Shown one piece after another: positions 50,757 through 59,572 of a DNA stretch of 64,000 bases. The translations under genes were made by a program, and so were the position numbers. The notes below the pieces were generated by a model that saw only the letters and a list, made by a program, of their open reading frames with translations, searched no databases and was not told the origin of the DNA. How positions within the stretch are numbered: the first letter of the stretch is position 1; each line of letters opens with the position of its first letter. The DNA is from Methylobacterium tarhaniae (GTDB taxonomy: Bacteria; Pseudomonadota; Alphaproteobacteria; Rhizobiales; Beijerinckiaceae): positions 1-64,000 of the forward strand of contig NZ_LABZ01000129.1 of NCBI RefSeq assembly GCF_001043955.1, in the 5' to 3' direction.

Positions 50757-50798
50757 CTCCCCAGGCGATCCGGGGGAAGTCCGGGATCGCCCGGGGAG
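50757..50798 (+). terminator. Imperfect hairpin after the D,D-carboxypeptidase gene
   Basis: CTCCCC pairs with GGGGAG and GGCGATCC with GGATCGCC across one mismatch, around a short loop. It lies 13 bases after the stop codon at 50743, a usual position for the 3' end of the plus-strand transcript. No strong T-run follows. Confidence 0.6.
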
Positions 50799-50907
50799 GG
50801 AGGCGCACACGATCAAAGCCTGTGCGCCTGTCTGTAACAAAGCATTCTCGAATACATCCCCGCCGCGGCACGTCCTGTCGCGGTTTCGTCGACACGCGCG
50901 TGGAGTA

Positions 50908-51642
50908 TCAGCGATGTCGGTTGAGCAGAAAGTCCTTGGCCGCGTTGACGCGGGCCGCCAGGTAGTCCGACCCGCCCTGGTCCGGATGAAGCCGCTTCAT
51001 GAGGGTCCGGTGCGCCCGGCGCACCTCCTCGAGGGGCGCCCCGCGCTGAAGCCCCAGGATCTGATAGGCCTCCTCCTCCGTCATCGGCCCTGGCTGCGCC
51101 GGACCGCGCGCCCCCGGGTCGCGATCAGCCTCAGCGTCTACGCGCCATCCGGCAAACCGGCGGTCCAGATAAGCCTCTAGCAGCCGGGCCCCGTCCGGAT
51201 CGCTCGCGCGGCACTCCGACAGGAGCGCGGTGAGGCGCGGCAGCGCCAGGCCGTCGAGGGCCTGGCCCGCCAGCGACCCGGCCAGCACCGTGCCGCGCAT
51301 CGCGCCGCTGGCGTGATCCAGCTCCATCTCCAGTAGGGCGGAGCGGACCCGCGACGTCGCGTCCGAGCGGTGCGGGGCGGTGCGGCCGAGGCCGAGCTTG
51401 CCGAGCCCGAAGGGCAGGGGCGAGCCCTGGCGCCAGCCGAGGAGCCAGGCACCGCCGAGGCCGAGCGCGCCGGCCATGTCGAAGCGCCCGCGCAGGAACA
51501 GGAAGGCGGCGGCCGCCAGCGCCAGCCAGCCGCCGGCCTGGCGGATCACCCGCGCAATCATCGTGGGGTTCGCCGTCGCGTAGTGGCGGCCGAGCCACCA
51601 CAGGCCGACGAGGACGAGGACACCGAGGCCGAGGGCGATCAT
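50908..51642 (-). CDS. Membrane-anchored J-domain protein
   Basis: 244 residues. Two hydrophobic N-terminal helices ('MIALGLGVLVLVGLWWLG' and 'GGWLALAAAAFLFLRG') anchor it in the inner membrane. A middle soluble region (about 90-170) is followed by a C-terminal J-domain with 'EAYQILGLQRGAPLEEVRRAHRTLMKRLHPD' and the HPD tripeptide at 219-221, which stimulates DnaK ATPase. It lacks G/F and zinc-finger regions, resembling DjlA/DnaJ-like class III proteins common in alphaproteobacteria. It is 53 bases downstream of the VWA gene on the same strand. Confidence 0.88.
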   Translation of the reverse strand: MIALGLGVLVLVGLWWLGRHYATANPTMIARVIRQAGGWLALAAAAFLFLRGRFDMAGALGLGGAWLLGWRQGSPLPFGLGKLGLGRTAPHRSDATSRVRSALLEMELDHASGAMRGTVLAGSLAGQALDGLALPRLTALLSECRASDPDGARLLEAYLDRRFAGWRVDAEADRDPGARGPAQPGPMTEEEAYQILGLQRGAPLEEVRRAHRTLMKRLHPDQGGSDYLAARVNAAKDFLLNRHR

Positions 51643-51695
51643 TCGTCGTAGGTCACTCTCGGTTCACGCGCTGCCCGGCGCGGGAGACCTCCGTC

Positions 51696-52397
51696 TTACC
51701 CGCGTGTCATGCCGGCGAGGAGCCGGCGCGCCGCCGCATCCTCATGCGCGGCCAGGCGCAATCCGTCGAGTCCCCGGGTGGCATAGATCGCCGCGGCGCG
51801 CAGCAGCGCGGCGAGCACCCCCGGCGCCGTGAGATCGAACCGGGCCGCGGCCCCGCCGCTCAGCCGGGCGATCTCCGAGAATCCCGCGGCGACCGCCGGA
51901 TCGGGTCCCTCGTGGAAGCAGAAGGCCGGCAGCCCGAGGAGGCCGAGCTCGCCGGCGACGCCGCAGAGGTCGTCGAGATCCTCCTCGATCGCGTCGCCGA
52001 CCAGCACCAGGGCCTTGACCGGACCCCGCCCGGCCTCGTTGCGGGCGTGGCGAAGCACCCGGCCGATCTGGGTCCGGCCGCCCTGGCAGGTCACGCCCTG
52101 CATGAGCCCCGTGAGCGCCCGGGCATCGGCGACGAAGCGGGAGGCGCGGCATTCCGAGAACCCGCGGAAATAGACGAGCTGCACCGAGAGCCCGCCGAGC
52201 CGGGCCGTCGCCTCGAACATCCCGGCCTGGACCCCGCAGGCGAGGTCCCAGGTCGGCTGCCGGCTCATCGTGGCGTCGAGGGCGAAGATCAGCCGCGGCG
52301 CATCGCCGGAGGGCGGCGCCACCTCGCGCGCCGTCCTGAGGAAGGCGTCGACCGCGTCGCCCTGCGCGCGGTCGAGGTCGCGGCCGGATCCACCCAT
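51696..52397 (-). CDS. VWA-like protein immediately downstream of egtD
   Basis: 233-residue protein with a von Willebrand factor A fold: hydrophobic strand 'RLIFALDATMS' carries the MIDAS residues D41-x-T43-x-S45, T109 is in 'CQGGRTQIG' and D135 in 'VLVGDAIEED', so the metal site is complete. No signal peptide, no membrane segment, so cytoplasmic. VWA proteins often act with AAA+ ATPases in metal insertion or complex remodelling, but no MoxR partner is here. It starts only eight bases after the egtD stop on the same strand, so coupling is likely. A remaining identity is not recognised; the link with egt is inference from position. Confidence 0.72.
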   Translation of the reverse strand: MGGSGRDLDRAQGDAVDAFLRTAREVAPPSGDAPRLIFALDATMSRQPTWDLACGVQAGMFEATARLGGLSVQLVYFRGFSECRASRFVADARALTGLMQGVTCQGGRTQIGRVLRHARNEAGRGPVKALVLVGDAIEEDLDDLCGVAGELGLLGLPAFCFHEGPDPAVAAGFSEIARLSGGAAARFDLTAPGVLAALLRAAAIYATRGLDGLRLAAHEDAAARRLLAGMTRG

Positions 52398-52405
52398 GAT
52401 GCCGT

Positions 52406-53386
52406 TCAGTGCCGCCGGATCGTGCTGGCGGTGAGCGCGTGGACCGAGAAGAGCCCGTCCGGATCGGTCCAGACGCGGGCATGCTCCCAGCCGGCGGTGC
52501 GGGCGAGCGCCCGGAAGCCCGGCACCGTGTACTTGTAGCTGTTCTCGGTGTGGATCGTCTCGCCGGAGGCGAAGTGGAACGGGATCCCCGCCACGGTGAC
52601 GAGCTGGCTGCGCCGGCTCACCAGATGCATCTCGATGCGTCCCAGGTTCTCCTCGAAGAAGGCCTGGTGGGCGAAGCCGTCGAGGTCGAAATCGGCGCCG
52701 AGTTCCCGGTTGATGCGAGTGAGCAGGTTCAGGTTGAACGCCGCCGTCACCCCGGCGGCATCGTCGTAGGCGGCGTCCAGCACCGCCTTGTCCTTCACGA
52801 GGTCGATGCCGACGATCAGCGTCGCACCGGCGCCGAGCGTCCGGGCGAAGCTGGCGAGCAGGCCGGCCGCCATCTCGGGCTCGAAATTGCCGAGGGTCGA
52901 GCCCGGGAAGAAGCCGGCCTTGGGCGCGTCCTTCAGGTCGTCCGGAAGGTCGAACGGCTTGGTGAAATCCGCCGCCACCGGCTCGATGCGCAGGCGTGGG
53001 AAATCGCGGCCGAGTTCCTCCGCCTCGCTGCGCAGGAACTCCGCCGAGACGTCGACCGGCACGTAGGCGCCGAGATCGGCGAGGTGCGGCAGCAGGCGGC
53101 GCACCTTGGTGGTGGACCCGCTGCCGAACTCGACGAGGGCCGCGCCGGGCGGCAGCCCGGCGCCGATCTCGGGGCCGTAGCGGTCGAGAATCGCGAGCTC
53201 GGTACGGGTGGGGTAGTATTCCGGCAGGCGGGTGATCGCCTCGAACAGCTCCGAGCCGCGCCGGTCGTAGAAATACTTGGCCGAGAGGGATTTCTGCGGC
53301 GCGCGCAGGCCCGCGATCACGTCCTGGAGAAAGCTCCGGTCGATGCGGGCGGGGGGGGGCGCGAGATGGGGAAGCGGGGCTGTCAC
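52406..53386 (-). CDS. egtD: L-histidine N-alpha-methyltransferase (ergothioneine synthesis)
   Basis: 326-residue AdoMet-dependent enzyme that trimethylates histidine to hercynine. Features: 'YYPTRTE' at 57-63, the AdoMet loop 'VEFGSGSTTK' at 85-94, 'GSTLGNFEP' at 162-170, 'GIDLVKD' and the Glu/Tyr region 'ENSYKYT', all standard for EgtD. The start is a GTG at 53386, about ten bases after 'CGGAG'. Codons 10-12 are three prolines in a run of nine C (nine G at 53351-53359 on the plus strand), a slippery site near the start. egtB is upstream on the same strand, 62 bases away. Confidence 0.95.
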   Translation of the reverse strand: MTAPLPHLAPPPARIDRSFLQDVIAGLRAPQKSLSAKYFYDRRGSELFEAITRLPEYYPTRTELAILDRYGPEIGAGLPPGAALVEFGSGSTTKVRRLLPHLADLGAYVPVDVSAEFLRSEAEELGRDFPRLRIEPVAADFTKPFDLPDDLKDAPKAGFFPGSTLGNFEPEMAAGLLASFARTLGAGATLIVGIDLVKDKAVLDAAYDDAAGVTAAFNLNLLTRINRELGADFDLDGFAHQAFFEENLGRIEMHLVSRRSQLVTVAGIPFHFASGETIHTENSYKYTVPGFRALARTAGWEHARVWTDPDGLFSVHALTASTIRRH

Positions 53387-53448
53387 GGGCAGGAACTCCG
53401 AGTTCGGGCGGGCACCCTGAGGGCACCCGGATCGAGGCACGGCACGCC

Positions 53449-54717
53449 TCACGCGCCGTATTGAGATAGACGCAGGCCCGTGAACTGCCAGCGCTGGTGG
53501 GGATAGAAGAAGTTCCGGTAGGTCGGCCGGCTGTGTCCGTGCGGCGTCGCCACCGAGGAGCCGCGCAGCACGAACTGGCTGACCATGAACTTGCCGTTGT
53601 ATTCGCCGAGCGCGCCGGGCAGCGGCCGGTAGCCCGGATAGGCGCCGTAGGCGCTGCGGGTCCATTGCCAGACATGGCCGAAACCCGCGTCGAGGGAGTC
53701 CGAGGCCGCCTCCCACTCGGCTTCCGTCGGCAGGTCGCGCCCGGCCCAGCGGGCGAAGGCGTCGGCCTCGTAGTAGCTCACATGCGTCACCGGCAGGGAC
53801 GGATCGACGGGCCTCAATCCGGCGAGCGTCATGCTCGACCAGACGCCGTCCTGGCTCCGCCAGTAGCCCGGCGCCTCCCAGCCCTCGGTCTGCGCGGCCA
53901 CGAAGCCGTCCGAGAGCCAGAGCTCGGGCCTGGCGTAGCCGCCATCCTGCATGAATTCGAGCCATTCGCCGTTGGTGACGAGGGCGCGATCGAGGGTCAC
54001 GGGCCGCAGCAGCACGTCGTGGCGCGGCTCCTCGTTGTCGAAATGGAAGCCCTCGCCCGCATGGCCCATCTGACCGACGCCGCCCGCCAGGGCGACCTGT
54101 CCGGGCCGCTGCGACAGGGCGGGCCAGCGCCAGCCCTCGTCATAGGCCGGCAGCAGCGGGTTCTGCGCGAAGGCGTGCAGGATGTCGGTGAGCATCAGCT
54201 CCTGGTGCTGCTGCTCGTGGTGCAGGCCGATCTCGACGATGGCGGCGATCTCGGGGAGCTGCCCCTCGGGGGCGCCCGCGATCAGCTCCGCCACCGCGCG
54301 GTCGACATGGGCACGGTAGGCGGCGACCTCGTCGCAGGTCGGCCGGGTGACGAGGCCGCGGCTGATCCGCGGCGCCCGCGGACCCGCCTGCACGTAGTAG
54401 GAGTTGAACAGGTAGAAGAAGCGCTCGTCGAAGACGGTGTAGCCCGGCACGCGCTCCTTGAGCAGGAACTGCTCGAAGAACCAGGTCGTGTGGGCGCGGT
54501 GCCACTTGGTCGGGCTCGCATCCGGCATCGACTGGATCTGCTGGTCTTCCGGAGAGAGCGGAGCAGCCCGGCTTTCGGTCTCGTCGCGCACGTGGCGGAA
54601 AGCCGCGATCCAGGCCCCCCGGTCGACCGGGCGGGCGTGGATGGAGGGCGGCGGGAACGCGGGGCGCGTGTCGAGGGCCTGCGCGGTCGCGGTCGCTGCC
54701 ATCGGATTGTCCCTCAT
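53449..54717 (-). CDS. egtB: Ergothioneine biosynthesis sulfoxide synthase
   Basis: 422-residue non-heme iron enzyme that links hercynine to a cysteine-containing thiol. N-terminal DinB_2-type domain carries iron ligands: His76 in 'HRAHTTWFFEQ' and His167/His171 in 'LHHEQQHQEL'. The C-terminal formylglycine-generating-enzyme-like domain includes 'NGEWLEFMQDGGYARPELW' and 'VSYYEADAFARWAGRDLPTEAEWE'. Whether it takes gamma-glutamylcysteine or cysteine is not clear from sequence. Start ATG at 54717; an in-frame ATG at 54702 is an alternative. egtD follows on the same strand; egtC and egtA are not in the window. Confidence 0.94.
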   Translation of the reverse strand: MRDNPMAATATAQALDTRPAFPPPSIHARPVDRGAWIAAFRHVRDETESRAAPLSPEDQQIQSMPDASPTKWHRAHTTWFFEQFLLKERVPGYTVFDERFFYLFNSYYVQAGPRAPRISRGLVTRPTCDEVAAYRAHVDRAVAELIAGAPEGQLPEIAAIVEIGLHHEQQHQELMLTDILHAFAQNPLLPAYDEGWRWPALSQRPGQVALAGGVGQMGHAGEGFHFDNEEPRHDVLLRPVTLDRALVTNGEWLEFMQDGGYARPELWLSDGFVAAQTEGWEAPGYWRSQDGVWSSMTLAGLRPVDPSLPVTHVSYYEADAFARWAGRDLPTEAEWEAASDSLDAGFGHVWQWTRSAYGAYPGYRPLPGALGEYNGKFMVSQFVLRGSSVATPHGHSRPTYRNFFYPHQRWQFTGLRLSQYGA

Positions 54718-54899
54718 GCGTAGATTGATTGTCCACGCTTAACGCGGGTCCGGGGAACTCGTTTCTCCGGCGCGGCGTTACCGCGCAGCTTGTGCGGCGC
54801 GGGGAAAGCGAGGCCTTTTTGCCGCCGCAGTGACCAAGCCTTAACGATCGCGCCGGACTCTCGCCGGCAATCCTCCATATCTCTCGGTCAAAACCTCCC

Positions 54900-55775
54900 A
54901 TGCGGTTCGATCTGATGGCCGGCACTGCCGCGGCGCCCCTGGCGCCGATCACCCGTGCGCCGGTGGTCCTGGTGTTCGATTCCGGCCTCGGCGGCCTCAC
55001 GGTGCTCGCCGAGGTGCGGCGTGCCCGCCCCGACGCCCGGGTGGTCTACGCCGCCGACGACGCGGCCTTCCCGTATGGCGGCCTCGCCGAGCCGGTGCTG
55101 GTCGAGCGGGTGCTCACCGTCATGGAGCGGCTGATCGCGTCGCACGCCCCCGACCTCGTGGTGGTGGCCTGCAACACCGCCTCGACCCTGGTGCTGCCGG
55201 CCCTGCGCCGGCGCTTCGAGGTGCCCTTCGTCGGCACCGTGCCGCCGATCAAGCCGGCCGCCGCGGCGACGCGCTCGGGCCTCGTCAGCGTGCTCGCCAC
55301 GCCGGGCACCGTGCGGCGCGACTATACCCGCGACCTGATCGACACCTACGCGGCGGGCTGCTCGGTCACCCTCGTCGGGGCGACGGGCCTCGCCGCGCTC
55401 ACCGAGGCGGCGCTCTCCGGGCTGCCGGTCTCGGATGCCGACCTGTGGGCCGAGATCGGGCCCTGCTTCGTCGAGAGCGAGGCCGGGCGCACCGACGTGG
55501 TGGTGCTCGCCTGCACCCATTACCCGCTGCTGCTCGCCCGCTACCAGGCCGTCGCTCCCTGGCCGGTGACCTGGATCGATCCCGCCCCGGCGATCGCCCG
55601 GCGCATGACCCAGCTGATCGGCGGTCCCGTCCGCGGGCTTGGGAACGATGGTCCGGGCCCGGTTCTGGCCGCCTTCACCTCCGGCGACCGGCTGACCCCC
55701 GCCCTGCGGACGGCCCTTTGCGACCGCGGCATCGCCGAGGTCGCGGTCGAGGCGATGCCGCTCGTCCTGCAGTGA
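54900..55775 (+). CDS. murI: Glutamate racemase
   Basis: 291-residue cofactor-independent racemase making D-glutamate for peptidoglycan. The two catalytic cysteines are C91 in 'VVACNTAST' and C205 in '[11 protein letters not shown]', and the substrate loop '[11 protein letters not shown]' is at 26-36. The first ~20 residues form a variable lead-in. ATG at 54900 is preceded by a divergent ~180-base gap to egtB. Its TGA overlaps the GTG of a downstream hydrolase, so translation is coupled. In some relatives rpsD is a close neighbour, as here. Confidence 0.93.
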   Translation: MRFDLMAGTAAAPLAPITRAPVVLVFDSGLGGLTVLAEVRRARPDARVVYAADDAAFPYGGLAEPVLVERVLTVMERLIASHAPDLVVVACNTASTLVLPALRRRFEVPFVGTVPPIKPAAAATRSGLVSVLATPGTVRRDYTRDLIDTYAAGCSVTLVGATGLAALTEAALSGLPVSDADLWAEIGPCFVESEAGRTDVVVLACTHYPLLLARYQAVAPWPVTWIDPAPAIARRMTQLIGGPVRGLGNDGPGPVLAAFTSGDRLTPALRTALCDRGIAEVAVEAMPLVLQ

Positions 55776-56593
55776 GCGCCTGGCGGGCGGCGATGATCGC
55801 GGCCGGCCTGCTCGTCGCGCTCCTCGTCGTCTACGGCGCGGTCGTCGCCGCGTTCTGGTGGTTCCAGCGCAGCCTGCTCTATCCGGGGCAGGGCCGTGCC
55901 GTTCCGGCGACGGGCGCTCGGCTCCCGCCCGAGGCCGGAACGATCGCGGTGCCGACGCCGGACGGCGAGCGGCTGCGTGCCCTCTGGCTGCCGCCGGCCC
56001 CCGGCGCCGGCGTGGTGGTGACGTTTCACGGCAACGCCTCGCTCCCCGACTGGCACGCCGAACGCTTCGCCGCCGGGCCCTGGCGGTCTCACGGCTGGGG
56101 CGTGATGGCGCCGGCCTATCGCGGCTATCCGGGTTCCACGGGGCGCCCGAGCGAGGCCGGGCTGATCGCCGACGGGCTCGCGGCCGTCGCCGAGGCGCGG
56201 CGCCGGGCGCCGGGAGCGCCCGTGCTGCTGCACGGCCATTCCCTCGGCGCGGCGGTCGCCGTCGCGGTGGCGGCTCGCGCCGGCGCGACGGGCCTGCTCG
56301 GGCTCTATCTGGAGGCGCCGTTCACGTCGATGACCGCGATGGCCCGGCACCATTTCCGGTTCCTGCCGGCGCGCCTCCTCTCCGACACCTGGCATTCCGA
56401 CCGGATCATCGGCACCGTTCCCGCGCCGATCCTGATCGTGCACGGCGATGCCGACCCGGTGATCCCCGCAAAATACGGGGCTCGCCTGGCGCAGGCGGCC
56501 GGCGCCGGGTTCGTGGAGGTGCCGGGGGACCACGTCTCGATCCTGGGGAGCCGGGACGCCGAGGCCGAGGCGCGGTTCCAGCCGGCGCCCTGA
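55772..56593 (+). CDS. Membrane-anchored alpha/beta hydrolase
   Basis: 273 residues. An N-terminal hydrophobic helix ('[24 protein letters not shown]') anchors it in the inner membrane. The hydrolase fold follows: '[10 protein letters not shown]' (oxyanion strand), '[13 protein letters not shown]', nucleophile elbow '[13 protein letters not shown]' (G-H-S-L-G), acid residue in '[13 protein letters not shown]' and catalytic His in 'VPGDHVSI'. It resembles the FrsA/BAAT-like ABHD13 group of unknown substrate. The start is the GTG at 55772 overlapping the murI stop (GTGA), so expression is coupled with murI. Confidence 0.85.
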   Translation: MSAWRAAMIAAGLLVALLVVYGAVVAAFWWFQRSLLYPGQGRAVPATGARLPPEAGTIAVPTPDGERLRALWLPPAPGAGVVVTFHGNASLPDWHAERFAAGPWRSHGWGVMAPAYRGYPGSTGRPSEAGLIADGLAAVAEARRRAPGAPVLLHGHSLGAAVAVAVAARAGATGLLGLYLEAPFTSMTAMARHHFRFLPARLLSDTWHSDRIIGTVPAPILIVHGDADPVIPAKYGARLAQAAGAGFVEVPGDHVSILGSRDAEAEARFQPAP

Positions 56594-56775
56594 CCCTTGA
56601 CCCCATACGCTTTGTCGCCTAAGAGCGCCCGGTTCGCGGGGCTCCGGTTCGGGGCCCCGAAAACATTTTGCGCACCCGCGAGCGGCTCGTCACGGCCGCT
56701 CTGTCGCCCCGGATTCGGGGGGAGGAGGGCGCGTTCCTCTCATACGTGATGCGATAAGTTTTCAGAGGACACGCG

Positions 56776-57393
56776 ATGTCGAAACGCGTTCAGGCGAAGC
56801 ACAAGCTCGATCGCCGCATGGGCCAGAACATCTGGGGCCGCCCGAAGAGCCCCGTGAACCGCCGCGAGTACGGCCCGGGCCAGCACGGCCAGCGCCGCAA
56901 GGGCAAGATGTCCGACTTCGGCACGCAGCTGCGCGCCAAGCAGAAGCTCAAGGGCTACTACGGCAACATCACCGAGAAGCAGTTCCGCCGTTACTACGCC
57001 GAGGCGATCCGCCTGCGCGGTGACTCGGGCGAGAACCTGGTCGGCCTGCTCGAGCGCCGCCTCGACGCGGTGGTCTACCGCTCCAAGTTCGTCGCGACCC
57101 CCTTCGCCGCCCGCCAGTTCGTGAACCACGGCCACATCCGGGTGAACGGCGTGCGCGTCAACATCCCGAGCTACCTCGTCAAGCCGGACGACGTGATCGA
57201 GATCAAGGAATCGTCCAAGCAGCTCGAGATCGTCGTCGTGGCGAGCCAGCTCGCCGAGCGCGACGTGCCCGACTACATCGAGGTCGATCACGGCAAGATG
57301 ACGGCCCGCATGACCCGCGTGCCGACCCTGTCCGAGGTCCCGTACCCGGTGCAGATGGAGCCGAACCTGGTGATCGAGTTCTACTCGCGCTGA
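56776..57393 (+). CDS. rpsD: 30S ribosomal protein S4
   Basis: 205-residue S4 primary rRNA-binding protein of the small subunit. Hallmarks: '[43 protein letters not shown]' start (Ala-type, non-zinc S4), '[18 protein letters not shown]', '[16 protein letters not shown]', and the S4 RNA-binding domain '[35 protein letters not shown]'. It stands alone, not in the alpha operon, as in many alphaproteobacteria. ATG at 56776 after 'AGAGGACACG'. A strong intrinsic terminator follows. Confidence 0.97.
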   Translation: MSKRVQAKHKLDRRMGQNIWGRPKSPVNRREYGPGQHGQRRKGKMSDFGTQLRAKQKLKGYYGNITEKQFRRYYAEAIRLRGDSGENLVGLLERRLDAVVYRSKFVATPFAARQFVNHGHIRVNGVRVNIPSYLVKPDDVIEIKESSKQLEIVVVASQLAERDVPDYIEVDHGKMTARMTRVPTLSEVPYPVQMEPNLVIEFYSR

Positions 57394-57421
57394 TCGCGCG
57401 ACACGGGAACCGAGAGTTTGG

Positions 57422-57445
57422 AAAGCCGCCCGAAAGGGCGGCTTT
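57422..57445 (+). terminator. Rho-independent terminator of rpsD
   Basis: AAAGCCGCCC, GAAA loop, GGGCGGCTTT, followed by TTCTGTTT. Ten-base GC stem with a tetraloop and T-rich tail, starting 28 bases after the rpsD stop. Confidence 0.93.
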
Positions 57446-57520
57446 TCTGTTTGGGCTTGCCGCGCACGGCGTCGGAAGCCTTACGCTTTCCTGGCATCGA
57501 TGTTCGAAGGTAAAGCGCGT

Positions 57521-57546
57521 TCCCCTCTCCCGGGTGGGAGAGGGGA
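57521..57546. repeat. TCCCCTCTCCC palindrome between rpsD and the HIT gene
   Basis: TCCCCTCTCCC, GGGT loop, GGGAGAGGGGA: an 11-base stem. The same motif occurs split in the 9385-9747 gap. It lies between two converging genes and may help end the HIT-protein transcript. Confidence 0.65.
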
Positions 57547-57591
57547 TCCTGCGCCATACCGAAGACCGGCTATCGTCGCAAAACCTCGCTT

Positions 57592-58023
57592 TTACCCCGC
57601 GAGCGCCGCCCGGATCCGCTCCGCATGCTGCGCCAGCACCGACGGATCCGCCATCCCGTCGACGTGGCGGCGCGGCGCGACGCCCTCGTGCCGGGGCAGG
57701 ACGTGGACGTGGAGGTGGAACACGGTCTGGCCGGCCGCCGCCTCATTGTACTGGTAGACCGCGACGCCGTCGGCCGCGAAGGCGGCCTTGGCGGCGCGGG
57801 CCACGGTCTGAACCGCCGCGTAGAGGTGGCCGAGCGTGGAGGGGTCCGCGTCGAGGAGGTTGCGGCTCGGGGTCTTCGGCACGACCAGGGTATGGCCGTC
57901 GGCCTGGGGCATCACGTCCATGAACGCGATAACGTGCTCGTTCTCGTAGACTTTGTGGCAGGGGATCTCGCCCCGGAGAATCTTGCCGAAGATGTTCTGA
58001 GGGTCGTAGGCGGTCTGCGTCAT
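57592..58023 (-). CDS. HIT-family nucleotide-binding protein (HinT-like)
   Basis: 143-residue histidine-triad hydrolase. The triad H-x-H-x-H is at residues 103, 105 and 107 in 'FHLHVHVLPR'. The upstream 'DVMPQADGHTLVVPK' strand and 'NEAAAGQTV' loop match HinT, which hydrolyses adenosine 5'-phosphoramidates and aminoacyl-adenylates. ATG at 58023 begins the normal fold ('YDPQNIFGKILRGEIP'). A dispersed palindromic element lies just upstream. Physiological role is not known. Confidence 0.9.
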   Translation of the reverse strand: MTQTAYDPQNIFGKILRGEIPCHKVYENEHVIAFMDVMPQADGHTLVVPKTPSRNLLDADPSTLGHLYAAVQTVARAAKAAFAADGVAVYQYNEAAAGQTVFHLHVHVLPRHEGVAPRRHVDGMADPSVLAQHAERIRAALAG

Positions 58024-58079
58024 CGCATGGTTCCTGTCGGTGTCCGATCAGCTCGCTCGCCGATCATGCCACCCTCCTG

Positions 58080-58217
58080 GTCATCCCGGGGCCGCGCAGC
58101 GGAGCGCGGGATCCATAGCCGTGACGATGTCGGACGAGGCGGAAAGCTGCCCACCTCGTCCTGGAAAGCCAGCGGTCATGGCTCCCGGGCGCTCGGCAGG
58201 CCCCGCCCCGGAATGAC
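58080..58217. repeat. Dispersed inverted-repeat element, copy 2
   Basis: 138 bases bounded by GTCATCCCGGGGC and, in complement, GTCATTCCGGGGC, so the ends form a long imperfect inverted repeat (arms about 43 bases, GTCAT..GGATCCAT..GCCGTGAC against GTCAT..GGAGCCATGAC). The inner part is unrelated. Its left end (CCCGGGGCCGCGCAGCGGA) matches the right arm of the copy at 38303-38353. It lies between two minus-strand genes and has no coding frame. Confidence 0.75.
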
Positions 58218-58274
58218 GCAGAGAGAGGGCGTCGCCGGAGCTTATCCGAACGGCCGCCCTCCCGGAACCGCCGC

Positions 58275-59444
58275 TCAGCCGGCGGCTGCCGCCGAGCGCC
58301 GCTCGACCAGCCGCGCCAGATACGCCGCGCCGAGCGGGATGATCGCGTCGTCGAAGTCGAAGGCGGCGTTGTGCAGGTTCGCCCCGGCCTTTCCGCCGAG
58401 CCACGCATAGGCGCCGGGCACCGCGTGCAGCATGTCGGCGAAGTCCTCGCTGCCCATCTTGGGCTCGGGCGTGGTGTCGACCTTGGCGGCACCGAACAAT
58501 TCGGTGGCGACCTCGGCGGCGGCGCGGGTCTGTTCCTCGCTGTTGCGCAGGACCGAGAAGATGTCGCGGATCTCGACCGTGATCTCGGCGCCGAAGGTCG
58601 CGGCCACGCCGGCGGAGATCTCGCGCATGCGCTGGGACACCAGTGCCCGCACGCCGTCGTCGAAGGTGCGGATCGTGCCGGCGAGATGGGCCTCCTCCGG
58701 GATCACGTTGTAGGCCGCGCCCGCATGGACCTGGGTGATCGAGAGCACCGCCGATTGCAGCGGGTCGGCGTTGCGGCTGACGATGGTCTGGAGCGCCTGG
58801 ACCAGGGCGGCCTGGACCACCACGGGATCGATGCCGCGATTCGGCTGCGCCCCGTGGGCGCCGCGCCCGACGATGCGGATGTCGAAGAAGTCGGCCGCCG
58901 CCATGGCGGGGCCGGGCCGCACCGAGAGCTCGCCGCTCCGCCCGCTCGGGTTGTTGTGCAGGCCGTAGACCTCGTCGCAGGGAAAGCGCGAGAACAAACC
59001 GTCGGCCAGCATGGCGCGGGCGCCGCCCAGCCCTTCTTCCGCGGGCTGGAAGATGAACACCGCGGTGCCGTCGAAGTCGCGGGTCTCGGCCAGGTACTTG
59101 GCGGCACCCAGCAGCATCGTGGTGTGGCCGTCATGGCCGCAGGCGTGCATCTTGCCCGGAATGGTCGAGCGATAGGGGAGGTTGGTCGCCTCCTCGATCG
59201 GCAGGGCGTCCATGTCGGCGCGCAGGCCGATGCGCCGGGGACTGGTGCCGCGGCCCTTCAGCACCCCGACGACGCCGGTGCGGCCGATCTCGCGATGCAC
59301 CTCGATGCCCCAGGAGGCGAGCATCGAAGCCACGATGCCGGAGGTGCGCACCTCCTCGAAGCCCAGCTCGGGATGGGCGTGGAAATCGCGCCGGATGGCG
59401 GTGAGCGCGTCGAGGTCGGCGGAGATGCGGTCGATCGGGGACAT
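58275..59444 (-). CDS. M20-family amidohydrolase (hippurate/N-acyl-amino-acid type)
   Basis: 389-residue zinc/manganese metallopeptidase. The catalytic motifs are 'RADMDALPIEE' (Asp), 'GKMHACGHDGHTTMLLGAA' (C-G-H-D-G-H metal/cysteine site), 'FQPAEEGLGGARAM' (Glu-Glu) and 'PKMGSEDFADM' (Glu) near the C-terminus. It groups with hippurate and indole-3-acetyl-amino-acid hydrolases; substrate inferred only by family. Start at 59444 ('MSPIDRISADLDAL') suits the family; GGAG lies about 12 bases upstream. Neighbouring serine hydrolase gene upstream is separate. Confidence 0.9.
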   Translation of the reverse strand: MSPIDRISADLDALTAIRRDFHAHPELGFEEVRTSGIVASMLASWGIEVHREIGRTGVVGVLKGRGTSPRRIGLRADMDALPIEEATNLPYRSTIPGKMHACGHDGHTTMLLGAAKYLAETRDFDGTAVFIFQPAEEGLGGARAMLADGLFSRFPCDEVYGLHNNPSGRSGELSVRPGPAMAAADFFDIRIVGRGAHGAQPNRGIDPVVVQAALVQALQTIVSRNADPLQSAVLSITQVHAGAAYNVIPEEAHLAGTIRTFDDGVRALVSQRMREISAGVAATFGAEITVEIRDIFSVLRNSEEQTRAAAEVATELFGAAKVDTTPEPKMGSEDFADMLHAVPGAYAWLGGKAGANLHNAAFDFDDAIIPLGAAYLARLVERRSAAAAG

Positions 59445-59572
59445 GCGGCGGAACGCTCCGGACTTCGGCCCGGATGCCCGGGCCGGACGGCGCGCATCCT
59501 CGGGCGCCGGTTCGCCCGAGTCCAGGGGCGCGAATGCATGGCCGGTTCGGCGGGCTTCGCGCCCCGGGTCGT

